NCBI RefSeq assembly: GCF_900220975.1
Contig: NZ_OBQD01000022.1
Location: 16,708 to 80,707, forward strand
Length of the DNA stretch: 64,000 nucleotides
Reading direction: 5' to 3'
Source of the DNA: Rhizobium subbaraonis
GTDB lineage: Bacteria > Pseudomonadota > Alphaproteobacteria > Rhizobiales > Rhizobiaceae
In this document: positions 26,889-35,738 of the stretch, piece after piece
Layout of the letters: every line of letters begins with the position of its first letter
Numbering within the stretch: position 1 is the stretch's first letter
Made by a program: the position numbers and the translations under genes
The notes under the pieces: generated by a model
The model's input: only the letters and a program-made list of their open reading frames with translations
What the model was told of the DNA's origin: nothing
The model's database searches: none

Positions 26889-27615
26889 GGACGGTACCCT
26901 TTCCAAGATAGGCCTCGATGACGGCCGGATGTGCGCGAACGTGAGCGGCGGAACCTTCGGCGATGGTGCGTCCGGAAGCAAGCACATGCAGCCGGTGGCA
27001 GAGGCGCATGATCAGGCCCATGTCATGGTCGATGATGAGAAGACCGAGTCCCCTCTTTTTAGGCAGCGCGGCAAGGGTGTGCAGCAGCGTCTCGGTCTCC
27101 GCGTCGTTCATCCCCGCCGCGGGCTCGTCCAGAAGCAGAAACTTCGGTTCGGCCGCCAGCGCGCGGGCGATCTCGACGCGGCGCTTGTCGCCGTAGCTGA
27201 GGCTGTCGCCAAGCTCGTCGGCCTTGGGGGCAAGCCCGAACTCGTCCAGCAGCGCTTCCGCCCGCTCTCGGGCAACCGCACGGGAGGCGCCCTTGGCGAG
27301 AGCCGCGGCCTCGACGTTTTCAAGCACGGTCATGGCATTGAACAGGCGAACGATCTGAAAGGATCGGCTAACGCCGTGCAAGGCGATCGCGCGCGGAGAG
27401 AGGCCGGACAGGGTGACGCCGGCAGCGGTGATCGTGCCGGTGGCGAGTTTGACCTGGCCGGAAATGGCATTGACGAGCGTGGTCTTGCCGGAGCCGTTCG
27501 GCCCGATGAGGCCGACGACTTCGCCGGTTTCGACCGACAGCGATACATGATCGAGTGCACGAAGTCCGGTAAACTCCACCGACACATCGGCTACCGCGAG
27601 ACGCGTTTCAGACAT
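26881..27615 (-). CDS. LIV-type ABC transporter ATP-binding protein (LivG-like, set 2)
   Basis: ATPase of 244 residues with GPNGSGKTT (Walker A), LSYGDKRRVEIARALA (signature) and FLLLDEPAAGM (Walker B). The switch histidine is in LIIDHDMGL. It is separated by 144 bases from the upstream binding-protein gene; that spacer is GC-rich with no obvious gene. Confidence 0.93.
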   Translation of the reverse strand: MSETRLAVADVSVEFTGLRALDHVSLSVETGEVVGLIGPNGSGKTTLVNAISGQVKLATGTITAAGVTLSGLSPRAIALHGVSRSFQIVRLFNAMTVLENVEAAALAKGASRAVARERAEALLDEFGLAPKADELGDSLSYGDKRRVEIARALAAEPKFLLLDEPAAGMNDAETETLLHTLAALPKKRGLGLLIIDHDMGLIMRLCHRLHVLASGRTIAEGSAAHVRAHPAVIEAYLGKGTVHA

Positions 27616-27759
27616 GGCTTATCCGAAGGTGATGAGCCGGTCTTTCCGGGCACCGCGCGTCATCGACTGGATGAGACGCTGCGGGCGCCTGGCCCGCGCA
27701 TGCCCGGCAAACCGTTTCCGGTTGGGGCGGCATGCGCAGGACCGACCCTATGTGGGCGA

Positions 27760-28929
27760 TCAGGGCTTCGGCAGGGATTCGGGCTTGCGCCATCCCACGA
27801 AGCTCGGCTTGCCCCCCTTGAGCTCGATGATGGCTGCGGCCTTGTTCGGTACGTGGCCTTCTTCCGCGGTGCCATAGTCGAGGTCGCCGGTCAGGAGCTT
27901 GAACTGGCCGTCCTCGAGCGCCTTGGCGACGGCCGCGCCATCGGTGGAGCCGGCCGCCTTCATGGCTTCGGCGATCAGCATGACAGTGTCCCAGCCCGTC
28001 GAAACGAAAGAGGTGTCCGGCGCCTTGCCGTGCATGGCGGTGTAGAGCTCAATGAACTTTGCCATGTCCGGATGCGCTTCCGGCCCCATCCAGGTGTGGG
28101 TGACGAAATAGACGTCGTTGCCGAACTTCTCGCCGAGCGCTTCATGCATTGCCGGGTCATCATAGGCGTCGCCACCGAGGATCGGCGCATCGTAGCCGAC
28201 TTCGCGCAGTGCGCGGATGATGACACCGATGTCCGTGCCGTAAGAGGAGACGAAGATCACGTCCGGCTTCTTGCCGAGCGCCTGCAGGCGCGCCAGCTGG
28301 GCGGAGAAGTTGTTGTCGCCGTTGGTATAGGTGTCTTCGAGGATGACCTCGCCGCCATTCGCCTTGAACTGTTCGACGAAGTACTTCGAGAGCGACTTGG
28401 TGTAGGCGATGAACTGGTCGGTAACGACATAGGCCGTCTTCCAGCCCTTCTCCTTGACGGCGAAGTCCGCCGCCGTGGCCCCCATCGTCGTGTTCCACAT
28501 CGACAGCGTGAACTGCTTGTCGCCGAGTGACCACGATGAATAGAGCGGATCGGAAGCGCAGGTCGAGATACCGACGAGGCCGGCCGACTGTGCCTCACGG
28601 CCGGCCGGCGATCCGAAGTCGAAGTCGCAGGGCGCCACGATGACCTCCGCGCCCTTGTCGATCAGTTCGACGGCGACGTTGCCGACGGTGACCGGATCAG
28701 ACTTGCCGTCGATGTTGATGAACTCGACCTGTTTGCCAAGCACGCCGCCATTGTCGTTGAGGTATTTCACGGCCACGAGGGCGCCGTTATAGCCGGGTGT
28801 ATCCAGCGGTGCCTGGATACCAGTCATCGAAAGCGCGCCGCCGATGACGATCTTGTCGTCGGCCGCGAGCGCCGACGTGCCCGCAAGCGCAAGACCTGCT
28901 GCCAGAAGTAGTTTGGAAGTCGATTTCAT
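27760..28929 (-). CDS. LIV-type ABC transporter substrate-binding protein (set 2)
   Basis: Periplasmic receptor of 389 residues. The signal peptide is about residues 1-22 (LLLAAGLALAGTSALA, cleaved before ADDKIV). The mature start KIVIGGALSMTGIQAPLDTP is typical of the amide/urea-amino-acid branch of Peripla_BP_6. It lies 127 bases downstream of the second isochorismatase-type gene and heads the transporter part of the operon. Neighbouring amidases suggest an amide, ureido or formyl compound as ligand; this is inference. Confidence 0.93.
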   Translation of the reverse strand: MKSTSKLLLAAGLALAGTSALAADDKIVIGGALSMTGIQAPLDTPGYNGALVAVKYLNDNGGVLGKQVEFINIDGKSDPVTVGNVAVELIDKGAEVIVAPCDFDFGSPAGREAQSAGLVGISTCASDPLYSSWSLGDKQFTLSMWNTTMGATAADFAVKEKGWKTAYVVTDQFIAYTKSLSKYFVEQFKANGGEVILEDTYTNGDNNFSAQLARLQALGKKPDVIFVSSYGTDIGVIIRALREVGYDAPILGGDAYDDPAMHEALGEKFGNDVYFVTHTWMGPEAHPDMAKFIELYTAMHGKAPDTSFVSTGWDTVMLIAEAMKAAGSTDGAAVAKALEDGQFKLLTGDLDYGTAEEGHVPNKAAAIIELKGGKPSFVGWRKPESLPKP

Positions 28930-29056
28930 AGCGTGGTTCCCCTTTCTTTTGCCATCACGGCACTAAAGCTGTTGCGCGGACATGTCTTTTTCTTCTGCTG
29001 GGGTCCGCTTGCGGAGGTCTCCTTGTTTCGTCCCATGCTTGATGCGCAGTTTCCTA

Positions 29057-29707
29057 TTATTGGCCGATTTCCTTCAGCAGCGCATCGGTCGATATCTGGC
29101 GGCAATAGCCCTTTATGGCGCGAAGTGACGTCTCGTGCCGCTCCTCGGAATAGGTGCCGCAGGCATCCGGCACCAGCGTCACCAGGTAGCCGAGGTCGCA
29201 GGCGTCGCGGATCGCCGATTCCACGCACTGATCCGTCAGAAGGCCGCAAAGGACGAGCTGCTTTACGCCGAGATTGCGCAGGACATAGTCGATATGCGTG
29301 GAGACGAAGACGCTGGACGAACTCTTGGGAAACACGATCTCGTCTTCGAGCGGCTCCAGTTCGTCGATGACCTTGCCGTCCCATGACCCCTTTGCCACGT
29401 TGAACCCGGTGATCTTGTAGTCCAGGCTGCGGTCGCGGCCGTCCCTCGTCAGGCTCTCAATCGTGGTGTGCAGCACCTCGATGCCGGCCTTGCGAAAGCC
29501 GTGCAGCAGCCGCTGCATGTTCGGAATGGCAACCTCGCCGATGCGCTGGAAGTAATAGCCGTACTTGCCGGCGATGTCGGCGTCGGAGACGTCCTTGAAC
29601 TCGCCACCATCGCGGCGGACCGAGAAATTCTGGACGTCGATGAAGAGGATCGCGGACGCAGCCGGATCGAGCGCAACTTCGCGGGTGGTCAGGTGTTCAG
29701 CGGCCAT
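29057..29707 (-). CDS. Isochorismatase-family cysteine hydrolase (second copy)
   Basis: Amidase of the isochorismatase fold, 216 residues. Triad: Asp24 (LFIDVQNFS), Lys128 (IVFPKSSSSVF) and Cys161 (CGLLTDQCVES). It differs widely from the first copy at 23580-24248 outside the motifs, so the two probably act on different substrates. Its start overlaps the N-formylglutamate amidohydrolase gene by 11 bases, indicating tight coupling. Biuret hydrolase, ureidoacrylate hydrolase or N-carbamoyl amidase activities are all possible. Confidence 0.92.
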   Translation of the reverse strand: MAAEHLTTREVALDPAASAILFIDVQNFSVRRDGGEFKDVSDADIAGKYGYYFQRIGEVAIPNMQRLLHGFRKAGIEVLHTTIESLTRDGRDRSLDYKITGFNVAKGSWDGKVIDELEPLEDEIVFPKSSSSVFVSTHIDYVLRNLGVKQLVLCGLLTDQCVESAIRDACDLGYLVTLVPDACGTYSEERHETSLRAIKGYCRQISTDALLKEIGQ

Positions 29708-30512
29708 AGGTCGTTTCCTTCAGCATATCGGCGGCGCGGCGGAGCGGTTCGGCAAGCCTGTCGGCCCACTCCTGCTGTCCGCGGGCGTCCGTGATGAGAT
29801 CGTTGCGCACTTCGATGAGAACGTGCGGCAGGCCGCGCCTCTCGCCATGGACAGGAATCGTATAGTCGGACTGGTCGTCAACGACGTAAGGTTCGTTGAG
29901 TCGGACGGAGGAATCCGGATTGGCCGCGGCAAACGCCTCAGCCAGATGCCTCGCAAAGCGCCCGTCGCGATTGTAGAGAAGCCCGAGCTCGAAATCCCGT
30001 ACGGCGCCGGTCGAGCGCATGACCGGCGTGAAGCTGTGCACCGATACGAGCACCGTCGGGCGACCGGCCGCCTGGCGCTCATCGAGTGCCACTTTGATAG
30101 CTTCGTGCAAAGGCTCGTGAATTTCGGCATAACGACGAAGACGGTCGCTCTCGCCAAGATCAGCATTGGCGGGCACCCTCGTTCCGTCGCTGCGCAGCAC
30201 AACGCAATCGTCGGCCTCGAAGGGCCGGTTGCAATCGATCACCAGGCGGCTGTAGCGTTGGAGCACGAGGGCTGAGCCCAGGCGCTCCGAAAGCGCATGC
30301 GCCAGGCCTTCGGCGCCGACGTCATAGGCGATATGCCGATCCATCTCGTCACTGGCCACGCCAAGGTCGCCCAGAGCGGAGGGCACGGCGCGCCCGGCAT
30401 GCTCGCAGGTCAGAAAAATGGCAGAGCCGCCCTGAAGGTTGACCCTTTCGACAGGCTCGGGATCGCCGGCCAGCAGCAATTTCGTCGTGTCGCGTTCCGC
30501 GATACTCGGCAT
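29697..30512 (-). CDS. N-formylglutamate amidohydrolase family protein
   Basis: Predicted to remove a formyl group from an N-formyl amino acid, classically N-formylglutamate in histidine breakdown. The family signature is seen in FLTCEHAGRAVP near residue 33, DRHIAYDVGAEGLA, RLVIDCNRP and VSVHSFTPVM, with the C-terminal EVRNDLI. The length of 271 residues is typical. No hut genes are adjacent, so the role may be in another formamide- or imide-yielding pathway. It is the first gene of the operon, divergent from the RpiR gene across a spacer with an 8-base inverted repeat. Confidence 0.9.
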   Translation of the reverse strand: MPSIAERDTTKLLLAGDPEPVERVNLQGGSAIFLTCEHAGRAVPSALGDLGVASDEMDRHIAYDVGAEGLAHALSERLGSALVLQRYSRLVIDCNRPFEADDCVVLRSDGTRVPANADLGESDRLRRYAEIHEPLHEAIKVALDERQAAGRPTVLVSVHSFTPVMRSTGAVRDFELGLLYNRDGRFARHLAEAFAAANPDSSVRLNEPYVVDDQSDYTIPVHGERRGLPHVLIEVRNDLITDARGQQEWADRLAEPLRRAADMLKETTYGR

Positions 30513-30594
30513 GGAAACCCGATCTGTTCATGTTCCGGCGACGTCGTTACCGGTGCGGGATAGTATGGTTGGCACTCAAGGAAATTTATCAATC

Positions 30595-30624
30595 ATAGTC
30601 AATCATATTTTTCCGTTTGACTAT
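30595..30624. promoter_or_regulatory. Probable RpiR operator
   Basis: ATAGTCAA at 30595-30602 is perfectly mirrored by TTGACTAT at 30617-30624 with 14 bases between, in a very AT-rich stretch (about 30580-30640) that contrasts with the GC-rich surroundings. It is 83 bases before the N-formylglutamate amidohydrolase start and 47 before the rpiR start, so one bound regulator could control both directions. Confidence 0.55.
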
Positions 30625-30670
30625 TTTTTTTCATAGCGCAATATCGATCGCAACTGGGGGAATGCAACCG

Positions 30671-31570
30671 GTGAACCATGTAAAGTCATCCACGATCCGC
30701 ACGAGGATAAGGGACTCCGCCGCACAACTGACGGCAAGCGAGCGAAAGATCGCCAATGCGATCCTCGCCGATTATCCGTTTACGGCGCTTGAGAGCATCC
30801 AGGAGCTTGCCGCCAAAACGGGGGTGAGTGCGCCTTCCATCACCCGCTTCGTCAGCAAAATCGGTTGTGGCGGCTTTCAGGACCTGCAGCGTCAACTCAT
30901 TGCCGAGTTGAAGGAGGGGCAGCGCTCCCCTCTCGATCTCATGTCGAGCCAGAAGCCCGTCGGGCATTCGGAATTTCTGGCAGAATACGTCGCGCGCCTT
31001 TCTGCCGTCATGCAGGAGATGACGGAGACCGTCTCGCAGGCGCAGTTCGACATCCTCGCCGCGCTGTTGGCGGATCCCTCCCGCAACATCTTCCTGCTGG
31101 GCGGACGTGTCAGCGACAGCATCGCGTCCTTTCTGTCGATCCACCTCCGCCAGATCCGCAGCGGAATCTACCACATCTCCGACAATCCCGAATTCTGGCC
31201 CGAGCACGTCCTGCGGATGCGCAAGAAGGACGTCGTACTGCTGTTCGATTTTCGCCGCTACCAGCCGAGCCTCTGCCGCCTTGCCGAGACCATCGCTGTC
31301 AATCGCGGTGCGACCGTCGTCGTGGTGACCGACAAATGGATGTCGCCTGCCGCGCGCAGCGCCGACCATATCGTGGCGCTGCCGATCGATGCCGGCACCG
31401 CATGGGACACGGTGGCCGCTGCGATTGCCCTCGTCGAGGCGCTGATCGTGCGCGTCTCCGAGGCAGACTGGAGCGCCACGCAGAAGCGGATCAAAGATTG
31501 GGACGGCATTCGCTTTGCGATGCCGGGATATGACCAGGACAGCATGAACGGGGAAATGGATGAAACGTGA
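30671..31570 (+). CDS. MurR/RpiR family transcriptional regulator
   Basis: Regulator with an N-terminal RpiR helix-turn-helix (LTASERKIANAILADYPFTA, then SIQELAAKTGVSAPSITRFV) and a C-terminal SIS sugar-isomerase-like sensing domain (IFLLGGRVSDSIASFLSIHL, then KKDVVLLFDFRRY). I prefer the GTG at 30671 because GGGGG stands 10 bases before it; an ATG at 30662 has only one base between and one at 30617 lies in the operator. It is divergent from the N-formylglutamate amidohydrolase operon and overlaps the glutamine-synthetase-like gene by 11 bases. RpiR proteins near amino-acid catabolic genes often sense amino acids or derivatives rather than sugars. Confidence 0.9.
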   Translation: MNHVKSSTIRTRIRDSAAQLTASERKIANAILADYPFTALESIQELAAKTGVSAPSITRFVSKIGCGGFQDLQRQLIAELKEGQRSPLDLMSSQKPVGHSEFLAEYVARLSAVMQEMTETVSQAQFDILAALLADPSRNIFLLGGRVSDSIASFLSIHLRQIRSGIYHISDNPEFWPEHVLRMRKKDVVLLFDFRRYQPSLCRLAETIAVNRGATVVVVTDKWMSPAARSADHIVALPIDAGTAWDTVAAAIALVEALIVRVSEADWSATQKRIKDWDGIRFAMPGYDQDSMNGEMDET

Positions 31571-32873
31571 GGAAATGATGGTCGCGTGCTGCGGCGACCT
31601 TTCGGGCAAGGTCCGCGGCAAGGCCTTTCCGCTGGACCAAATGGAGAAGCGCCTGAAGCGGGGTGTGGGCTGGACGCCCACCAATGTGCAGATCACCTGC
31701 TTCGATGCCATCGCCGACAGCCCCTTCGGCTCGCTCGGCGATCTCGTGCTGATCCCGGATGCTGCCACGCGCGTGAGCATCGAGAGCGAAGACGACGCGC
31801 CGAATGAAAACTTCGTTCTCGGAAACATCCGCTACACCGACGGGCGGCCCTGGGAATTCTGCACCCGCTCCATTCTCGAATCCGCCCTTGAAAGGCTAGA
31901 GCGCGTTGGGGGCGTCACACTGCTCGGCGCCTTCGAGCACGAATTCCAGTTGAAGCACCTGACGTCCGAAGTGGGCGGAGCCTTTACGTTGGGCAGCTTC
32001 CAGCAGGAACGCCATTTCTGCGAAGCCATCGTGGCTGCCATGCGCGATGCCGGCGTCACGCCGGACACGATCCTGAAGGAATTCGGCAGCGGCCAGTTCG
32101 AAGTCACCATGGGGCCGCAGAAGGGCGTCACGATTGCGGACCATTCGTTGATTACGCGCGAACTGGTCGGCCTCGTCGCCCGGGAGCTGGGCTATGACCC
32201 GACTTTCACGCCGATCCGCGATCCCGCAGGCGTCGGCAACGGCGTGCATGTGCATTTGAGCATGCTTGATGCAGCCGGCAATCCGGCGACCTACGATCCC
32301 AAGGGCAAGCACGACCTGTCCGATCTCGCGGGCAAGTTCGTAGCCGGCGTTCTAAAGTATATGGATTCGATCATCGCTATCACCGCGCCCAGCGTCGTCT
32401 CCTATCTCCGGCTGACGCCGCATCGATGGAGTGCCGCCTTCAACAATCTCGGCTTCCGCGATCGCGAGGCCTCGGTGCGAATTTGCCCGGTCTCGGACAT
32501 GAGCGATATCGCCAAGGCCGCCCAGTTCAACTTCGAGTTCCGCGCGGCCGATGCCGCCGCCAATCCGCACCTCGCACTTGCCGCGATCGTCCATGCCGGC
32601 GTGCAGGGCATCGAGGAAGGCCTTGAAGTGCCAGAAGCCACCCAGGAGGACCTTTCGTTACTCGGGCCGGAAGAACTCGCCGCCCGCGGCTACGTCCGGC
32701 TGCCGCAGACGCTCGAGGCAGCGCTGGCCTCCTTCCGGAACAATGCGACCGTCTGCAGCTGGTTCCCGGAGGGCTTTGCCGACGTCTACGTCAAGCACAA
32801 GCAAGGCGAGATCGCCTACTTGGCAGGAAAGACGCAGGCCGAGATTTGTGCCGCCTACGAAGCGGCGTACTGA
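31560..32873 (+). CDS. Glutamine synthetase family protein (gamma-glutamylation, PuuA-like)
   Basis: ATP-dependent ligase of the glutamine-synthetase fold that probably joins glutamate to an amine, as PuuA does with putrescine. Seen motifs are EHEFQL, EFGSGQFEVTMGP, GNGVHVHLSM (metal/ATP site), TPHRWSAAFNN and the late EFRAADAAANPHLALAAI. At 437 residues it is near the length of PuuA-type enzymes and lacks the adenylylation-loop context of GlnA. GGGGA lies 6 bases before the ATG at 31560. Being coupled to rpiR and opposite an operon with amidases, it may conjugate or recover the amino group of the imported compound. Confidence 0.9.
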   Translation: MKREEMMVACCGDLSGKVRGKAFPLDQMEKRLKRGVGWTPTNVQITCFDAIADSPFGSLGDLVLIPDAATRVSIESEDDAPNENFVLGNIRYTDGRPWEFCTRSILESALERLERVGGVTLLGAFEHEFQLKHLTSEVGGAFTLGSFQQERHFCEAIVAAMRDAGVTPDTILKEFGSGQFEVTMGPQKGVTIADHSLITRELVGLVARELGYDPTFTPIRDPAGVGNGVHVHLSMLDAAGNPATYDPKGKHDLSDLAGKFVAGVLKYMDSIIAITAPSVVSYLRLTPHRWSAAFNNLGFRDREASVRICPVSDMSDIAKAAQFNFEFRAADAAANPHLALAAIVHAGVQGIEEGLEVPEATQEDLSLLGPEELAARGYVRLPQTLEAALASFRNNATVCSWFPEGFADVYVKHKQGEIAYLAGKTQAEICAAYEAAY

Positions 32874-32887
32874 GCTCAGGAGAAAAA

Positions 32888-32913
32888 GACAGCCGCCCGA
32901 GCGGGCGGCTGTC
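32888..32913 (-). terminator. Rho-independent terminator of the third LIV-type operon
   Basis: GACAGCCGCCC at 32888-32898 pairs with GGGCGGCTGTC at 32903-32913 around a 4-base loop. On the minus strand the stem is followed by a T-run (AAAAA at 32883-32887 on the plus strand), so it terminates the operon ending at 32956; it may also serve the glutamine-synthetase-like gene in the other direction less efficiently. Confidence 0.85.
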
Positions 32914-32955
32914 GATGCTGCGGATATCCCTGGGCACAATGGCGCCTCCCGGCGC

Positions 32956-34242
32956 CTATTCCCGGTCCTGGAAGCGGTTCCAGGCGTGCATGCGGTTTGC
33001 GATCTGTGTCGCGATCGGATGGAAGGCCACCGGTTTCATACCGGTCACGGGCAGGGACATCTGCGCATCCGTCCGCCGTCCCGCAGCCCACCGTCCCAAC
33101 TCCTGCCCCAGAGACATGGACAGAGCCACGCCCCGCCCGGAATAGACGCCACCGAAGACCAGGCCCGGCGCAAGCCGGTAGAGGCGTGGCCGGCGATCCG
33201 GCACAACGGCGAACGTTCCATGCCAGTACTCGCTCATCCGAGGCTCGCCGCCAAAGGCGGAAAAAGCCTTGCCGAGCATGCGCGACACCTTGGCAAGGCC
33301 GCGTTCGGCTTCGTTGTGCCAGAACGTATGGGTGCCACCGCTCACAAGCCGGTTGTCACAGTCATAGTGGAAATAGCGCAGATCGTTGCGCATGTCGGAG
33401 ACGGCCGGATTGCCGACAAGGATCCTTGCCCGGACGTCTTCGGGCAGGGGATCGGTCGCGGCCTGAAACACCTTGAACGGGACCAGGGTGCGTTTCAGGC
33501 CGGGCCATATGTCGCCTGTCAGCGCATTGGTGGCAAGCACGACTTCCCGTGCCGTCACGCTGCCCCTGGCCGTGCGCACGCGCCAGCCCGCAGCCACCTT
33601 CTCGATTCCGGTCGCCCTGGAGTTTTCGAAAATCGCCACGCCTTCGCGTGTCAGTGCGTCGGCAAGCCCGATCGTCATCGCGAATGGATTGATGTGGCCG
33701 GAATTGTGGACGATCCAGCCGCCGAGATAGGGACTGCCTATGCGCGCCGAAATCTCATCACGGTCGAGCCACGAGACGTTGGCACCGAACGCCTTCCATT
33801 CGTCATGGAACGTTCGGGCGCGGGCCAGCGTCGTCTCGGTGTGGGCGGGCTGGATCCAGCCTTCCTGCACCTGGTGGGCATCGATGCCGAAGCGCTGCAT
33901 CAGGCCGAAGGCAACACCGGCCGAATCCGCCACCATGCGGTTGAACCGTTCGCCGATCTCGCGACCGAATGCAGCCTCGAATTCGGAAGGGGAGGCCTTG
34001 GAGTGATGCGAGATGACGAGACCGTTGTTGCGTCCCGATGCCGCCGAGCCGATCTCGTTGCCTTCAAGGAGTACCACGTCGACGCCGCTGTCGCGCGCGC
34101 CGAGTGCTGCCGCAAGTCCGGTGAAGCCGCCGCCCACGACAAGCACATCGGTATGATGATCGCCTTGGAGTTCCGGCGACACAGGACGAGCTTTCGCAGT
34201 CTTGCGCCACAGGTGTGGCGTCTTCCAGTCCACCTCAAACAT
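32956..34242 (-). CDS. FAD-dependent oxidoreductase (DadA/PuuB-like amine oxidase)
   Basis: DAO-family flavoenzyme that oxidises an amine or amino acid. The FAD-binding start is VLVVGGGFTGLAAALGARDS near residue 30, with LLEGNEIGSAASGRNNGL after it, and the C-terminal GGVYSGRGVALSMSLGQEL closes the cofactor site. The length of 428 residues fits gamma-glutamylputrescine-oxidase-like enzymes. It overlaps the LivF-like gene by 8 bases and is last in the transporter operon, so its substrate is probably the imported compound. The terminator follows 43 bases downstream. Confidence 0.92.
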   Translation of the reverse strand: MFEVDWKTPHLWRKTAKARPVSPELQGDHHTDVLVVGGGFTGLAAALGARDSGVDVVLLEGNEIGSAASGRNNGLVISHHSKASPSEFEAAFGREIGERFNRMVADSAGVAFGLMQRFGIDAHQVQEGWIQPAHTETTLARARTFHDEWKAFGANVSWLDRDEISARIGSPYLGGWIVHNSGHINPFAMTIGLADALTREGVAIFENSRATGIEKVAAGWRVRTARGSVTAREVVLATNALTGDIWPGLKRTLVPFKVFQAATDPLPEDVRARILVGNPAVSDMRNDLRYFHYDCDNRLVSGGTHTFWHNEAERGLAKVSRMLGKAFSAFGGEPRMSEYWHGTFAVVPDRRPRLYRLAPGLVFGGVYSGRGVALSMSLGQELGRWAAGRRTDAQMSLPVTGMKPVAFHPIATQIANRMHAWNRFQDRE

Positions 34243-34984
34243 GGAGGACTTCCTCGGTAGCGCTACCGAGATAGTGGTCGCTGAGGGCGGAGTGCTCGGC
34301 GATTTCCTGTGACGGTCCGTGAACCCTGACCCGCCCCGTGTTCAGCAGGTAGGCGTAGTCGCCGCATTCCAGCGCCAGCTGGACGTTCTGCTCGACGAGC
34401 AGGATGGAGATGCCGGTCTGGGAAAGATCCAGAATGATCCGGAAGATCTGGTGGATGATCTTCGGGGCGAGGCCCAGCGACGGCTCGTCGAGCATCAGCA
34501 GTTTCGGTTCGGCCATGAGTGCACGGCCGATCGCCAGCATCTGCTGCTGCCCGCCGGACATGCGGCTCGCCATCCCGTTGCGCCGTTCCTTCAGCACCGG
34601 GAACAGGTCGAACACGTCAGAGCGGAGCGCTTCGAAGCTCTTGCCGCCGCGGCCGATATGGGCAGCAACGAGATTTTCCTCGACCGTCAGGCGCTGGAAG
34701 ATCTGGCGACCCTCCGGGCAATGCACGAGCCCCATGCGGACGACCTGCTCGGGCCTTGCGCCGGTGATGTCCTTGCCGTCGAAGACGATGCTTCCCGTCG
34801 TCGCCCGCGCGACACCCGAGATCGAGTTCAGGAGGGTCGTCTTTCCCGCGCCGTTCGGGCCGAGGATGACGACGATTTCCTGGTTGTCGACCTCGAGGTC
34901 GATCCCTTCAAGAACGCTGACGCGCCCGTATCCCGAGCTTAGCCCGGCGATCTTGAGCAGCGGCGCGGATTTCGTCGATGTCAT
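34235..34984 (-). CDS. LIV-type ABC transporter ATP-binding protein (LivF-like, set 3)
   Basis: ATPase with GPNGAGKTT (Walker A), MSGGQQQMLAIGRALM (signature) and LLMLDEPSLGLAP (Walker B). The ATG at 34984 (MTSTKSAPLLK) is chosen because GGGGA stands 6 bases upstream. This start lies 77 bases inside the end of the LivG-like gene, an unusually long overlap. Confidence 0.92.
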   Translation of the reverse strand: MTSTKSAPLLKIAGLSSGYGRVSVLEGIDLEVDNQEIVVILGPNGAGKTTLLNSISGVARATTGSIVFDGKDITGARPEQVVRMGLVHCPEGRQIFQRLTVEENLVAAHIGRGGKSFEALRSDVFDLFPVLKERRNGMASRMSGGQQQMLAIGRALMAEPKLLMLDEPSLGLAPKIIHQIFRIILDLSQTGISILLVEQNVQLALECGDYAYLLNTGRVRVHGPSQEIAEHSALSDHYLGSATEEVLHV

Positions 34985-35738
34985 TGGCTGTCCCCAGATA
35001 GGCAAGTTGGACGTCGGGGTTTGCCTGCACCTCGGCGGGCGTGCCCTGGAAGAGAAGTTTGCCGTGATGCATGACCACGATGCGATCGCAGAGCGTCATC
35101 ACGAGATCCATGTCGTGCTCGACGATGATCATGATGCGGTCGGGCGAGCGCAGCTCGGCGAGCTTGGCCGTCAGTTCCGCCGTCTCGTGGTGATTGAGCC
35201 CGGCCGCCGGCTCGTCCAGCAACAGAACCCGCGGGTTCATGACCAGCGCGCGCGCGATCTCGAGCATGCGCTGGCGACCGTAGGGCAGGCTGCCGGCCTC
35301 GGCCGAAGCGTAGCCCTGCAGATTGAAGAACCGCAGTATCTCCATGCAGGCTTCGCGTCTGCGCTCGCGCTGGCTCCGGCCGAACGGCGGCCACAGAACC
35401 TCCCGCCACGTCGCCCCAACTTCCGTCGGATAATAGCAGACCTCGAGGTTTTCGAGCGCCGTCATCTGATCGAACAGGCGGATGTTCTGGTAGGTGCGGG
35501 CGATGCCCGAATTGGCGATCTCGTACTTCTTCAGGCTCTGCATCTGCCTGCCGTCGAGAACGATCGCCCCGGAGGATACGGCATACGATCCAGCCGTCAT
35601 GTTGATCAGGGTCGACTTGCCCGCACCGTTCGGCCCGATGATGCCGTGGATCAGCCCGGGCACGAACTCTGTCGAGACGTCGTCGATCGCGACGTTGCTG
35701 CCATACTGCTTGCGGATATTCTGGAAGATGAGCGTCAT
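34908..35738 (-). CDS. LIV-type ABC transporter ATP-binding protein (LivG-like, set 3)
   Basis: ATPase of 276 residues with GPNGAGKST (Walker A), LPYGRQRMLEIARALV (signature) and VLLLDEPAAGL (Walker B); switch histidine in VEHDMDL. The last 25 or so residues (NDIDEIRAAAQ onward, rich in Arg and Ala) extend beyond the usual LivG end near AYLG and are encoded within the start of the LivF-like gene. It overlaps the LivM-like gene by 4 bases. Confidence 0.92.
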   Translation of the reverse strand: MTLIFQNIRKQYGSNVAIDDVSTEFVPGLIHGIIGPNGAGKSTLINMTAGSYAVSSGAIVLDGRQMQSLKKYEIANSGIARTYQNIRLFDQMTALENLEVCYYPTEVGATWREVLWPPFGRSQRERRREACMEILRFFNLQGYASAEAGSLPYGRQRMLEIARALVMNPRVLLLDEPAAGLNHHETAELTAKLAELRSPDRIMIIVEHDMDLVMTLCDRIVVMHHGKLLFQGTPAEVQANPDVQLAYLGTANDIDEIRAAAQDRRAKLGIRARQRS

